Shown piece by piece: positions 44,044-52,006 of a stretch of 64,000 bases of DNA. Made by a program: the position numbers and the translations under genes. Below the pieces are notes generated by a model. The model made no database searches and was not told where the DNA came from. It saw nothing but the letters and a program-made list of their open reading frames with translations. The first letter of the stretch is position 1. Every line of letters starts with the position of its first letter. The stretch comes from Clavibacter sepedonicus (GTDB taxonomy: Bacteria > Actinomycetota > Actinomycetes > Actinomycetales > Microbacteriaceae): NCBI RefSeq assembly GCF_000069225.1, contig NC_010407.1:1860001-1924000 (forward strand), in the 5' to 3' direction.

Positions 44044-44062
44044 TGCGCCGCATCCGCTGACA

Positions 44063-44108
44063 CGACGAGAGGCCCGGACCCGCATCGCGGTGTCCGGGCC
44101 CCTCGTCG
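44063..44108. terminator. Bidirectional hairpin terminator
   Basis: 17-base arms 44063-44079 and 44092-44108 (one mismatch; CGACGAGAGGCCCGGAC), between the convergent zinc-motif SDR and ptsH. Confidence 0.82.
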
Positions 44109-44117
44109 CGGGGGCGG

Positions 44118-44390
44118 CTACTCGACGGCGTCGAGGTCGCTCTCGAGCAGGGCGGCCAGCTCGTCGAGCGCGGCGTCCGCGCCGTCGCCCTCGGCGGTGA
44201 GCACGACCTGGTCGCCGTTCGCGGCGCCGAGGCTCATCAGCGACAGGATGCTCGTCGCGTCGAGCGGCGTGCCTCCCGGCTTGCTGATCTTCACGGCCAC
44301 GCCGGTGCGGCGGACGGCCTCGATGAACAGGGATGCGGGTCGGGCGTGCAGGCCCACGCGGCTGCCGATGGTGGCGGTGCGCTCGGTCAT
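44118..44390 (-). CDS. ptsH: HPr phosphocarrier protein
   Basis: 90-residue HPr of the sugar phosphotransferase system. The phospho-accepting histidine is in VGLHARPAS (His15), and the SILSLMSLG stretch corresponds to the Ser46 regulatory region of Gram-positive HPr, with Ser conserved. It passes phosphate from Enzyme I (not in this window) to the fructose EIIA encoded just upstream. ATG at 44390 with AAGGAG; last gene of fruR-fruK-fruA-ptsH. Confidence 0.93.
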   Translation of the reverse strand: MTERTATIGSRVGLHARPASLFIEAVRRTGVAVKISKPGGTPLDATSILSLMSLGAANGDQVVLTAEGDGADAALDELAALLESDLDAVE

Positions 44391-44435
44391 GGACGTTCTC
44401 CTTCTGGGTGTGCGGATGTTGGGGCGGGAAGGCGA

Positions 44436-46484
44436 TCAGGCCGCGACGGGGACGCCCTGGTCGGCGGCGGACGTCTCGGCGACGGCCTCCGGGCGCTTCG
44501 TCGTGAAGCGCTTGAGGAGCACGACGAGGAACGCGGAGATGACCGCGCCGACCGCGACGGAGGCGAGGAAGCCGAGGAACGTGCCGTTCATCGCGAAGAG
44601 CACGAACACGCCGCCGTGCGGGGCCTGCGACACGACACCGAGCCCCATGACCATGGCGCCCGTGACGGCACCGCCGACGATGCTCGCCGGGATGACGCGC
44701 AGCGGGTCGACGGCGGCGAAGGGGATCGCGCCCTCGGAGATGAACGCGGCGCCGAGGAGCCACGCGGCCTTGCCGTTCTCTCGCTCGGCCGGGCTGAACA
44801 GACGGCGGTCGATCACGGTGGAGGCGAGCGCCAGCGCGAGCGGCGGCACCATGCCGGCGGCCATGACGGCGGCCATGATCTCCCACGGGGTCTGGTCGGT
44901 GATGGATCCGGCGCCGAGACCGGCGACTGCGAACGAGTAGGCGACCTTGTTGATGGGGCCGCCGAGGTCGATGCACATCATGACGCCGAGGATGATCCCT
45001 AGGACGATGGCCGACGTGCCGGTGAGGCCCGAGAGGAAGCCGTTGAGGCCGCGCGTGAGGGCCGCGATCGGGCCGCCGAGCACCATGACCATGAGGCCGG
45101 AGGCGACGATGGAGGCGAGCAGCGGGATGATCACGACGGGCATGAGGCCCCGCAGCCAGCGCGGCACGTCGATGCGGCCGATCGCGTAGGCGATGCCACC
45201 GGCGACGAGGCCGCCCACCAGGCCGCCGAGGAAGGCGGCGCCCATGATGACGGAGATGGACCCCGCGACGAACCCGGGCGCGATGCCCGGCCGGTCGGCG
45301 ATGGCGTAGGCGATGTAGCCGGCCAGCGCGGGCACGAGGAACGCCATCGACGCGTTGCCGATGACGAACGCGACGGCGCCGAGGTACTGGCCGAGGCCGC
45401 CCGCGGGGAGGTCTGCCAGCGAGTTCTGCAGCACGACGTCCGACGCGGTCTCGGTGATCCGGTACCCGCCGAGCAGGAAGCCGAGCGCGATGAGGAGGCC
45501 GCCGCCCGCGACGAACGGGATCATGTAGCTGACGCCCGTGAGCAGCCAGCGCTTGAGGCGCGCGCCCACCGACTGCGACGCCTGCGGGGAGGCCTGCTCG
45601 GATCCGGCCGACGACGCGCCGCCCGGCACGCGCGGGGCGTTCGGGTCCTTCGCGGCCGCGACGGCCTCGGCGACCATCTGGTCGGGCTGGTCGATCCCGC
45701 GCTTGACGGGCGACTGGATGACGGGCTTGCCGGCGAAGCGCGCGCGGTCGCGCACGTCCACGTCGACGGCGAAGATCACGGCGGTGGCCCGCGCGATGAT
45801 CGCGGGGTCGACGGGCGTGACCGAGGAGGATCCCTGCGTCTCGACATGCAGCTCGACGCCGGCGCGCTTGGCGGCCGCCACGAGCGAGTCGGCCGCCATG
45901 TAGGTGTGCGCGATGCCGGTGGGGCACGCGGTGACGGCGATGAGCACGGGCGCGTCGGCGGGGGCCTTGGCCGGAGCGGATGCGGCTGCCGCGGGAGCCG
46001 CGGCGGCCGGAGCGCCCGTCGAGGATGCGGGCTCGTCCACGAGAGCACCCTCCACGAGCCAGACGACCTGGTCCTCGTCCGTGGCGGAGCGCAGCGCCTC
46101 GACGAACTCCGGCTTGATGAGCGACCGGGCGAGGCGCGACAGCAGGACGAGGTGCTCCTGGTCGGCGCCGTCGGGCGCGGCGATGAAGAACACGAGGTCG
46201 GCGGGGCCGTCCGGGGCGCCGAAGTCGACGGCCGGCGCCGGACGGGCCATGACGAGCGTGGCCTCCGTCACCGCGGCGGAGCGGCAGTGCGGGATGGCGA
46301 GCCCGCCGCCCATGCCGGTGTCGGTCTTCGACTCGCGCTCCCAGGCGTCGGCGAAGAGGGCGTCGGCGTCGGTGGCGCGGCCCTCCGCGACGACGCGCTC
46401 GGCGAGCGTGCGGACGGCGTGCTCGCGGTCGGCGCCGAGGTCGGCGTCGAGGAGCACGAGGCGGTTCGTGATGAGCGATGGCAT
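44436..46484 (-). CDS. fruA: PTS fructose transporter EIIABC
   Basis: 682 residues, domain order A-B-C. EIIA: phospho-His in GLAIPHCRS (near 66). A Pro/Ala linker follows (about 155-180). EIIB: phospho-Cys in TACPTGIAHTYMA. EIIC: about eight to ten hydrophobic helices from WLLTGVSYMIPFVAGGGLLIALGF onward. It imports fructose and delivers fructose 1-phosphate inside. ATG at 46484 with GGAGAAG; 22 bp after fruK. Regulation by FruR at the operon promoter is inferred. Confidence 0.93.
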   Translation of the reverse strand: MPSLITNRLVLLDADLGADREHAVRTLAERVVAEGRATDADALFADAWERESKTDTGMGGGLAIPHCRSAAVTEATLVMARPAPAVDFGAPDGPADLVFFIAAPDGADQEHLVLLSRLARSLIKPEFVEALRSATDEDQVVWLVEGALVDEPASSTGAPAAAAPAAAASAPAKAPADAPVLIAVTACPTGIAHTYMAADSLVAAAKRAGVELHVETQGSSSVTPVDPAIIARATAVIFAVDVDVRDRARFAGKPVIQSPVKRGIDQPDQMVAEAVAAAKDPNAPRVPGGASSAGSEQASPQASQSVGARLKRWLLTGVSYMIPFVAGGGLLIALGFLLGGYRITETASDVVLQNSLADLPAGGLGQYLGAVAFVIGNASMAFLVPALAGYIAYAIADRPGIAPGFVAGSISVIMGAAFLGGLVGGLVAGGIAYAIGRIDVPRWLRGLMPVVIIPLLASIVASGLMVMVLGGPIAALTRGLNGFLSGLTGTSAIVLGIILGVMMCIDLGGPINKVAYSFAVAGLGAGSITDQTPWEIMAAVMAAGMVPPLALALASTVIDRRLFSPAERENGKAAWLLGAAFISEGAIPFAAVDPLRVIPASIVGGAVTGAMVMGLGVVSQAPHGGVFVLFAMNGTFLGFLASVAVGAVISAFLVVLLKRFTTKRPEAVAETSAADQGVPVAA

Positions 46485-46506
46485 GTTCTTCTCCAGGTGG
46501 GGCGGG

Positions 46507-47478
46507 TCAGCGATCGGCGGCGATCGGGAGGAGCGGCTGGACGGTGACGCTGTCCGGTCGGGTCTGGTCGGGGGACGGCATGGTGCTGCCGGGCAGGGAC
46601 GCGGCGGCGGATCCGTGGGCGACGGCCTGCGCCAGCCGCCCCTCGGGTCCTGCCCCGCGGTGGTCTGCGAGCAGGTAGCCCGCGAGCGAGGAGTCGCCCG
46701 CGCCCACCGTGCTCACCGGCACGATCGGGGGCATGGTGGCGAGCCACCCGCCCTCGCTCGTGGTGAGGACGGCCCCCCGCGCGCCGAGGGTCGCGAGGAC
46801 CGCCCGGCAGCCGCGGGAGACGAGGGAGCGGGATGCGTCGTGGGCCCGACGGGGGTCGGCCTCCAGCGCATCCGGGTCGTCGATGCCGACGAGCTCGGCG
46901 AGCTCCTCGGCGTTGGGCTTGATGAGGTCCACTACCGCGTCGGACGCGACGAGCGCGGCCATGGGCGCGCCCGACGAGTCGACGGCGATCCGCGGGGCGG
47001 CGTCGCCGAGCTCGGCCCGCACGGCCTGCACCACGCGGGCGTGGAAGTCGTCGTCGAGGCCGGGCGGCAGGGATCCCGCGAGCACGAGCCAGCTCGCCCG
47101 GCGCGCGTGCCGGATCACGAGCGCGACGAGCGCGTCCGCCTCGGCGGCGGAGAGCTCGGGTCCCGGCTCGTTGACCTTCGTGGTCGTGCCGTCGGGCTCC
47201 GTCAGCGTGACGTTCTGGCGCACGCGGCCGTCGATGTCCAGGTGGTCCAGGGGGATCCGCTCGGCGGCGAGGGCCACGAGCATCGGGTCGTCGAGGCGTC
47301 CGGGCAGCAGCGCGATCGTGTCGAGGCCCGAGGCGATGAGCGCGCGCGAGACGTTGACGCCCTTGCCGCCCGGCTGCTCGGCGACGCCCCGGGCGCGCTG
47401 CACGGCGCCGCGCGCGAGGGCTCCCGCGAGGTCGATGGTGCGGTCGAGGCTCGGGTTGGCGGTGAGGGTGAGGATCAC
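46507..47478 (-). CDS. fruK: 1-phosphofructokinase
   Basis: 323-residue PfkB/ribokinase-family kinase converting fructose 1-phosphate to fructose 1,6-bisphosphate. Begins MILTLTANPSLDRTI as in FruK; PGGKGVNVSRAL is the PfkB signature 1 and VSTVGAGDSSLAGYL the signature 2 with catalytic Asp. A Ser/Pro-rich tail follows. GTG start overlaps the fruR stop (GTGA). Confidence 0.93.
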   Translation of the reverse strand: MILTLTANPSLDRTIDLAGALARGAVQRARGVAEQPGGKGVNVSRALIASGLDTIALLPGRLDDPMLVALAAERIPLDHLDIDGRVRQNVTLTEPDGTTTKVNEPGPELSAAEADALVALVIRHARRASWLVLAGSLPPGLDDDFHARVVQAVRAELGDAAPRIAVDSSGAPMAALVASDAVVDLIKPNAEELAELVGIDDPDALEADPRRAHDASRSLVSRGCRAVLATLGARGAVLTTSEGGWLATMPPIVPVSTVGAGDSSLAGYLLADHRGAGPEGRLAQAVAHGSAAASLPGSTMPSPDQTRPDSVTVQPLLPIAADR

Positions 47479-48263
47479 GCGACCATCACCTCGACCTCGG
47501 CGGCGGCCAGCGCGTCGGCCAGCGGGCCGTCGGGCGCGGCGTCGGTCACGAGCGTGTCGAGGTCGCCGAGGGCTGCGAAGCCGACGAGCGCCTCCTCCCC
47601 CGCCTTCGACGCGTCGACGAGCGCCACGGCGCGTCGGGATCCTCGGGTCAACGCGGTCTTCACGGCCGCCTCCTCTTCGTCGGGGGTGCTGAGGCCGAAC
47701 TCCGCGTGGATCCCGTTCGCGCCGATGAAGGCGATGTCGGGTCGGAGCCGCGCGAGCTGGCCGAGGGTGGCGGGGCCGACGGCCGCGCTCGTGATCCCGC
47801 GGACGCGTCCGCCGAGCAGCTGCACCTCGACGGCGGGGTTCCGGGTGACGGTCTGCGCGACGGCCATGGAGTGCGTGACCACGACCAGCGTGCGGCCGGG
47901 GACGTCGGGCCGCCAGGCGGCGACGCGCTCCGCGACGAGCCCCGTCGTGGTGCCGGCGTCGAGGGCGATGGATCCCTCGAAGCTCGCCGGCAGGAAGGCC
48001 ATGGCCGCGTCGGCGATGCGCGCCTTGGCCGCCGTGTTGCGGGATCCGCGCGTGTCGAGGCTCTCCTCCGCGCGCGTGGACCGGCCCGCCAGGACGGCAC
48101 CGCCGTGCACGCGGCGCAGGACGCCGCGGCTCTCGAGCTGGGCGAGGTCGCGACGGACCGTCTCCGTCGTCACGTCGAAGTCGCGGGCCAGGCCGACGAC
48201 CGCCACGCGGCCGGTGCGCTCGAGGAGGGCGACCACCCTGTCCTGGCGCTCTTCGGCGTACAT
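47475..48263 (-). CDS. fruR: DeoR-family transcriptional regulator of the fructose operon
   Basis: 262 residues: N-terminal DeoR HTH (RQDRVVALLERTGRVAVVGLA, FDVTTETVRRDLAQLESRG) and C-terminal sugar-phosphate sensor with ALDAGTTTGLVAE and IGANGIHAEFGLSTPD. It probably represses its own operon and is released by fructose 1-phosphate (family knowledge). First gene of fruR-fruK-fruA-ptsH; ATG at 48263 with GAAGGAGA upstream. Confidence 0.9.
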   Translation of the reverse strand: MYAEERQDRVVALLERTGRVAVVGLARDFDVTTETVRRDLAQLESRGVLRRVHGGAVLAGRSTRAEESLDTRGSRNTAAKARIADAAMAFLPASFEGSIALDAGTTTGLVAERVAAWRPDVPGRTLVVVTHSMAVAQTVTRNPAVEVQLLGGRVRGITSAAVGPATLGQLARLRPDIAFIGANGIHAEFGLSTPDEEEAAVKTALTRGSRRAVALVDASKAGEEALVGFAALGDLDTLVTDAAPDGPLADALAAAEVEVMVA

Positions 48264-48311
48264 GGGCGGTCTCCTTCGACTCCGTGGGGCATTGGCGCCT
48301 CGCGTCCTCGC

Positions 48312-48340
48312 ACTGTAGCCCTCATCCGCAGGAGAAGCAA
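48312..48340 (-). promoter_or_regulatory. Promoter of the fru operon
   Basis: On the minus strand: -35 TTGCTT (48340-48335), 17-base spacer, -10 TACAGT (48317-48312). Transcription would start about 42 bases before fruR. Confidence 0.7.
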
Positions 48341-48398
48341 CACGATGCCACAGGCTCCCACATGATCGCAGAGACCGTCGCGCGTGCGACGCGGCGGG

Positions 48399-49427
48399 TC
48401 AGCGGCCGAGCGCGACGGCCTCTTCGCGCAGCACGCCCGCCAGGACCTCCGACTCCCATGCCTGCCCGGCCGCGTTCGGATGCAGGGGGACGTCCCCGGC
48501 GCTGCCGCCGAGCCCGGCGACATAGGGGTCGCCCGCGTCGCCGGCGCATGCTCCGTGCTCGGCGGTCGGCGTCTCCTGGTCCACGAACCGGGCGCCCGCG
48601 TCGCCGGCCGCCCGGGCGATCGCGGCGTCGAGCTCGCGCTGGATCCCCGCGAGCCACACCGCGTCCCGGTCAGCGAGAAGCACCTGGCCGTTCACCGCCG
48701 ACGTGGCCGTGGCCCGCAGGCAGCCTTCCGCCGGGAGCGCATCCGGGTCGCCGAGGACGGTGAGGTACCCGAGCGCGACGATGCGGGCGTCCGGCGCCGC
48801 GGCGCGGATCCGCGCGAACGCCTCGCCGAGACGCGTCGACACCTCCCCGTCGATGCGGGCGCGGACGGCGTCGGTGCCACCCGAGGGTGCCAGCGCGTCC
48901 ACGCACGTCGTGGGTCCTGCGGCGACCGGTCCCTCCGGATCCCGCGCGAGGCACCCGCCGACGAGGGCCGGGAAGCCGAGGTCGTTGCCCCCGAGGCGCA
49001 CGAGGACGACGTCGGCGCCGTCGGCCAGGGAGTCGAGCTGCGCGGGCACGGTCTGCCCGCCGCGCTCCCGCGGGGCGACGAGGTCCGCCGTGCTGGCGCC
49101 GTCGCAGGCCGCGTCGACGAAGTCGGCGCCAACCTCGGCCGCGGCCACCCGCACCGAGGACGCGACGGTGCGTCCGCAGACGCCGGGGTCGCCGGGCAGC
49201 GGCTCCGCGGATCCGGTGCCCGTGGAGTACGAGTCGCCGAGCGACACGACGCGCAGCGGCGCTGCCGCCGTCGGCAGCGTGACGGGGTCGGCGGAGGTGC
49301 ACCCGCTCGCCAGGAGGACGAGGGCGGTCACGACGGCGACGGCGGCCGCCCCTCGGATCCGGATGCCCGCCATCGGACGCGAGCGGGACCTCGTCCGGGA
49401 GACGGGGCGTTCGGGACGGCGGTCCAT
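48399..49427 (-). CDS. SGNH/GDSL-type esterase lipoprotein
   Basis: 342 residues. Signal peptide with a lipobox LLASGC near residue 43, so it should be anchored outside the membrane (an Arg-rich stretch precedes it; a start at a later Met, 19, is possible). SGNH blocks: VSLGDSYSTGTG (Ser), a Gly in AACDGAS, VRLGGNDLGF (Asn) and VPLHPNAAGQ (His). Probably a secreted esterase/lipase; substrate unknown. Ends facing the fru promoter region. Confidence 0.87.
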   Translation of the reverse strand: MDRRPERPVSRTRSRSRPMAGIRIRGAAAVAVVTALVLLASGCTSADPVTLPTAAAPLRVVSLGDSYSTGTGSAEPLPGDPGVCGRTVASSVRVAAAEVGADFVDAACDGASTADLVAPRERGGQTVPAQLDSLADGADVVLVRLGGNDLGFPALVGGCLARDPEGPVAAGPTTCVDALAPSGGTDAVRARIDGEVSTRLGEAFARIRAAAPDARIVALGYLTVLGDPDALPAEGCLRATATSAVNGQVLLADRDAVWLAGIQRELDAAIARAAGDAGARFVDQETPTAEHGACAGDAGDPYVAGLGGSAGDVPLHPNAAGQAWESEVLAGVLREEAVALGR

Positions 49428-49469
49428 CCCCTCGACCCTACGCGCGCGGGGGCAGGCCGGTCGGCCGGG

Positions 49470-49793
49470 TCAGTCCTCGGCGCCGCGCTGGCGCGCGTAG
49501 ACGACAACGGCGACGATGAGGCCGACGACCAGCCCGGCAGCCAACGGGAAGAAGAACCCGCCCGGGCCGATCTGCGTGACGACGCTGCCGTGGTCGATGC
49601 GGGTGTCGACGACGCCCGGGACGTCGAGCCCGGGGTAGCCCTCGGTCCCCTGCGCGAACGAGGTGATGAGGAGCGTCACGATGACGGCCGCGCCCACCAC
49701 GAACGCCGCCAGGAAGCCCAGCACCGCGGAACCGACCACCGACGTGCGGTGCGGGTCTGTGGTGTGCGTGCGGTGCAGGGTGGCGTGCGACAT
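49470..49793 (-). CDS. Small two-span membrane protein
   Basis: 107 residues with two hydrophobic helices (SAVLGFLAAFVVGAAVIVTLLI and FFFPLAAGLVVGLIVAVVVYA) separated by an acidic external loop (GLDVPGVVDTRIDHG). No recognised family. ATG at 49793 is preceded by GGAG at a suitable distance; longer frames upstream lack one. Confidence 0.68.
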   Translation of the reverse strand: MSHATLHRTHTTDPHRTSVVGSAVLGFLAAFVVGAAVIVTLLITSFAQGTEGYPGLDVPGVVDTRIDHGSVVTQIGPGGFFFPLAAGLVVGLIVAVVVYARQRGAED

Positions 49794-49912
49794 GGTGGAG
49801 CTCCAGGTTTCGATGACCTCGTTCACGCTACCCGGGTCCTCCAAGTGGAGGACAGTCCCCCGATCGGGGAGCGGATCCCGCGCGCCGATCGGACGACGTG
49901 GTTCCGTGGGGC

Positions 49913-50836
49913 ATGCTGAACGCGCTCCCGTGGATCCTCGTCGTCCTGCTCCTCGCCGCCCTCGCACTGCTCTGCGTCGACCGGCGGCGGCGTCGGGCTC
50001 GTCATGGAGAAGCGCTCCAGGAGCAGCGAGCCCGTCACGAGCGGGAGGTCGCCCTCAGCGACTTGCAGCACGCAGCGGATGCCGCCTCTCGTGCTGAGGC
50101 GCACGCCGCGGAGCTGGCCGATCGCGCCGCCGCGCGGGAGGAGGCGGAGGAGGCGGCACACGAGGCGCGCAGGCAGCTCGCCCGCACGTGGAAGACCGAT
50201 CGCGTGTCCCACGACCTGATCGTCGCGGCGTGCGCGGCGGCCCGCATCGGCGGTGCGCTCGCGACGAACGTCGTCCTGACGGGTACGGAGCCGAAGACGA
50301 AACGGAGGTTCCTGGTGCAGGTCGACCATGTGCTCCTCACCCCGCGAGCCGCCCTCATCATCGAGAACAAGCACTGGAGGGGGCTCGTCCTCGACGCCGT
50401 GCGACCGAAGGACCTGCACGAGTTCTGGGGAGCGCTGCTGGCGCGGTACGACGTCGACCCGCCCGCCGTCCTGCACATCACGTCGGACGGTGATGACGGC
50501 GCTTTCCACGTTCGACGCGCTGACCCGACCCCGGTGGCGCAGGTGCGACGCCAGTCCCTCCGTCTCGCGGCTCACGTGCAGGATGCGCTCGGATCCGCCC
50601 CGTTCTTCCACACCGTCGTCTTCTACAGCCATGCCGATGCCGAGGTCATCGCTCCTGAGGACGGCGAGGAGCGCGGTGCGACGCGGCGCATCCTCTCGCC
50701 CGCCGAGCTCGCTCCCGGCCTACGGAGGGTCATGCAGGTCAGCACCAGCCCGGTCTCGAGGGAGTCGATGGTCCACATGACGGAGCTGTTCGCATCCGAC
50801 GGCGCCCACGTCGAGTGGGTCGGACCGCTGGCGTGA
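49913..50836 (+). CDS. Membrane-anchored NERD-like (nuclease-related domain) protein
   Basis: 307 residues. One N-terminal membrane helix (ALPWILVVLLLAALALLCV), a long alanine/arginine/glutamate coiled coil (about 25-95), then a globular part with HDLIVAACAARIGGALATNV, FLVQVDHVLLTPRAALIIENKHWRG: the D-(about 12)-ExK pattern of restriction-endonuclease-like NERD domains. Its role is unknown; NERD proteins are linked to DNA processing and appear in varied contexts. Base composition is slightly less GC-rich than neighbours. Start ATG at 49913 with GGGG; a GTG at 49898 is an alternative. Next to a tRNA gene. Confidence 0.68.
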   Translation: MLNALPWILVVLLLAALALLCVDRRRRRARHGEALQEQRARHEREVALSDLQHAADAASRAEAHAAELADRAAAREEAEEAAHEARRQLARTWKTDRVSHDLIVAACAAARIGGALATNVVLTGTEPKTKRRFLVQVDHVLLTPRAALIIENKHWRGLVLDAVRPKDLHEFWGALLARYDVDPPAVLHITSDGDDGAFHVRRADPTPVAQVRRQSLRLAAHVQDALGSAPFFHTVVFYSHADAEVIAPEDGEERGATRRILSPAELAPGLRRVMQVSTSPVSRESMVHMTELFASDGAHVEWVGPLA

Positions 50837-50899
50837 ATCGGGGCGGTGCCATCCTGAACGGGACGCGGGAGGGGCCGTCCAGACCACCGGAGACGGGAA

Positions 50900-50933
50900 G
50901 AGCCCCGCGCCTCCGTGAGGAGGAGCGAGGCTC
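50900..50933 (-). terminator. Terminator of the tRNA-Ala transcript
   Basis: Imperfect GC-rich hairpin: arm at 50900-50914 and 50919-50933 (GAGCC...GGCTC), directly downstream of the tRNA on the minus strand. Confidence 0.6.
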
Positions 50934-50938
50934 GAGGG

Positions 50939-51011
50939 TGGATCTGAGGGGATTCGAACCCCTGACCCCCTGCATGCCATGCAGGTGCGCTACCAACTGC
51001 GCCACAGACCC
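50939..51011 (-). tRNA. tRNA-Ala (anticodon GGC)
   Basis: 73 bases fold as a full cloverleaf on the minus strand: acceptor GGGTCTG/CAGATCC, D arm GCGC/GCGC, anticodon stem CCTGC/GCAGG with loop ATGGCAT (anticodon GGC, reads GCC), T arm AGGGG-TTCGAAT-CCCCT, discriminator A. CCA is not encoded. No integrated element is apparent at its 3' end. Confidence 0.95.
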
Positions 51012-51111
51012 GTGAACCGCTTCCCTGCGGAAGCGACTCGTCTACATTACTACACATTCCGACCACCCCATGACCAGGGCATCCTCGTCGGCGGCCGGCC
51101 TGCGGCACGGC

Positions 51112-51537
51112 TCAGTCGAACAGCTTGCTGAGCCAGCTCTCCTTCTCGCGGCGCTTCCCGCCGTGGCCGGAGCCCTGCGGGTAGTCGCCCGCCGTCGGGT
51201 AGGCGCCCGTCGTCGAGTAGCCGGCCACATCGCGGTCGCCATAGACGTCACCCCGCGACCCATGAGCGCGGTCACGGTCGCGGTCGTCGTCGCGTCGGCG
51301 GTCGTCATCGCGCCGCCGGTCGTCGCGACCCGGCTCCGGGTAGCCGCCGAGCGGCGCCGCGGGTGGCACGGGCGACGCGGCCGCCGGGGCGACCCTCGTC
51401 TCCTGCTCCGCGCGGTCGAGGATCTTGTCGAGCTCGCCGCGGTCGAGCCACACACCGCGGCAGTCCGGGCAGTAGTCGATCTCCACCCCGACGCCCTCGC
51501 TCATCACCAGGGTGGCCGAGTCGTCGGGGCACTTCAT
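51112..51537 (-). CDS. TFIIB-type zinc-ribbon protein
   Basis: 141 residues. N-terminal zinc ribbon: one ligand Cys in MKCPDDSATL and a CPDC pair in EIDYCPDCRGVWLDRGEL, matching the zf-TFIIB domain; the first knuckle has a single Cys plus possible His/Asp, so the ligand set is incomplete by simple counting. The rest is disordered: a run of Arg/Asp repeats (RRRDDD) and a Gly/Tyr-rich tail ending in a basic ESWLSKLFD helix. Function unknown. Confidence 0.78.
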   Translation of the reverse strand: MKCPDDSATLVMSEGVGVEIDYCPDCRGVWLDRGELDKILDRAEQETRVAPAAASPVPPAAPLGGYPEPGRDDRRRDDDRRRDDDRDRDRAHGSRGDVYGDRDVAGYSTTGAYPTAGDYPQGSGHGGKRREKESWLSKLFD

Positions 51538-51589
51538 GCGGGGATACCCTCGCGCGTCGGGCGTCGCTGCCCGGATGGATCGGATCGGA

Positions 51590-51967
51590 TCAGGATGCGG
51601 AGGCCGTCGGCTCGATCTCGAGGGCGACGACGGGGCAGTCCTTCCAGAGGCGCTCCAGCGAGTAGTACATCCGGTCCTCCTCGGTGAAGACGTGGGCGAC
51701 GACGTCGCCGAAGTCGAGGAGGATCCAGCGTCCCTCGCTCTTCCCCTCGCGGCGCAGCGGCTTGGCGCCCGCCTCGATCATCTTGTCCTCGATCTCGTCG
51801 GCGACCGCCTGCGCGTTCCGCTCGTTGCGGGCCGAGGCGATGAGGAAGACGTCGGTGAGGGGCAGGGGCCCGGAGACGTCGAGCGCGACCAGGTCGATGG
51901 CCTGCTTGGAGTCGGCAGCGGAGGCGGCGACCTTGAGCAGGTCGAGGGCGCGGGGAGAAGCGGTCAC
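51590..51967 (-). CDS. rsfS: Ribosome silencing factor RsfS
   Basis: 125 residues, family-typical length (Iojap/RsfS). It binds ribosomal protein L14 and blocks subunit joining when nutrients are scarce. Signature residues: AIDLVALDVSGPLPLTDVFLIAS, EGKSEGRWILLDFGDVVAHVFTEEDRMYYSLERLW. GTG start at 51967 with AAGGA. In the nadD cluster as usual for this gene. Confidence 0.93.
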   Translation of the reverse strand: MTASPRALDLLKVAASAADSKQAIDLVALDVSGPLPLTDVFLIASARNERNAQAVADEIEDKMIEAGAKPLRREGKSEGRWILLDFGDVVAHVFTEEDRMYYSLERLWKDCPVVALEIEPTASAS

Positions 51968-52006
51968 AGAGTCCTTCCGGGACGGGTGGGGAGGTGCATC
52001 AGACGA

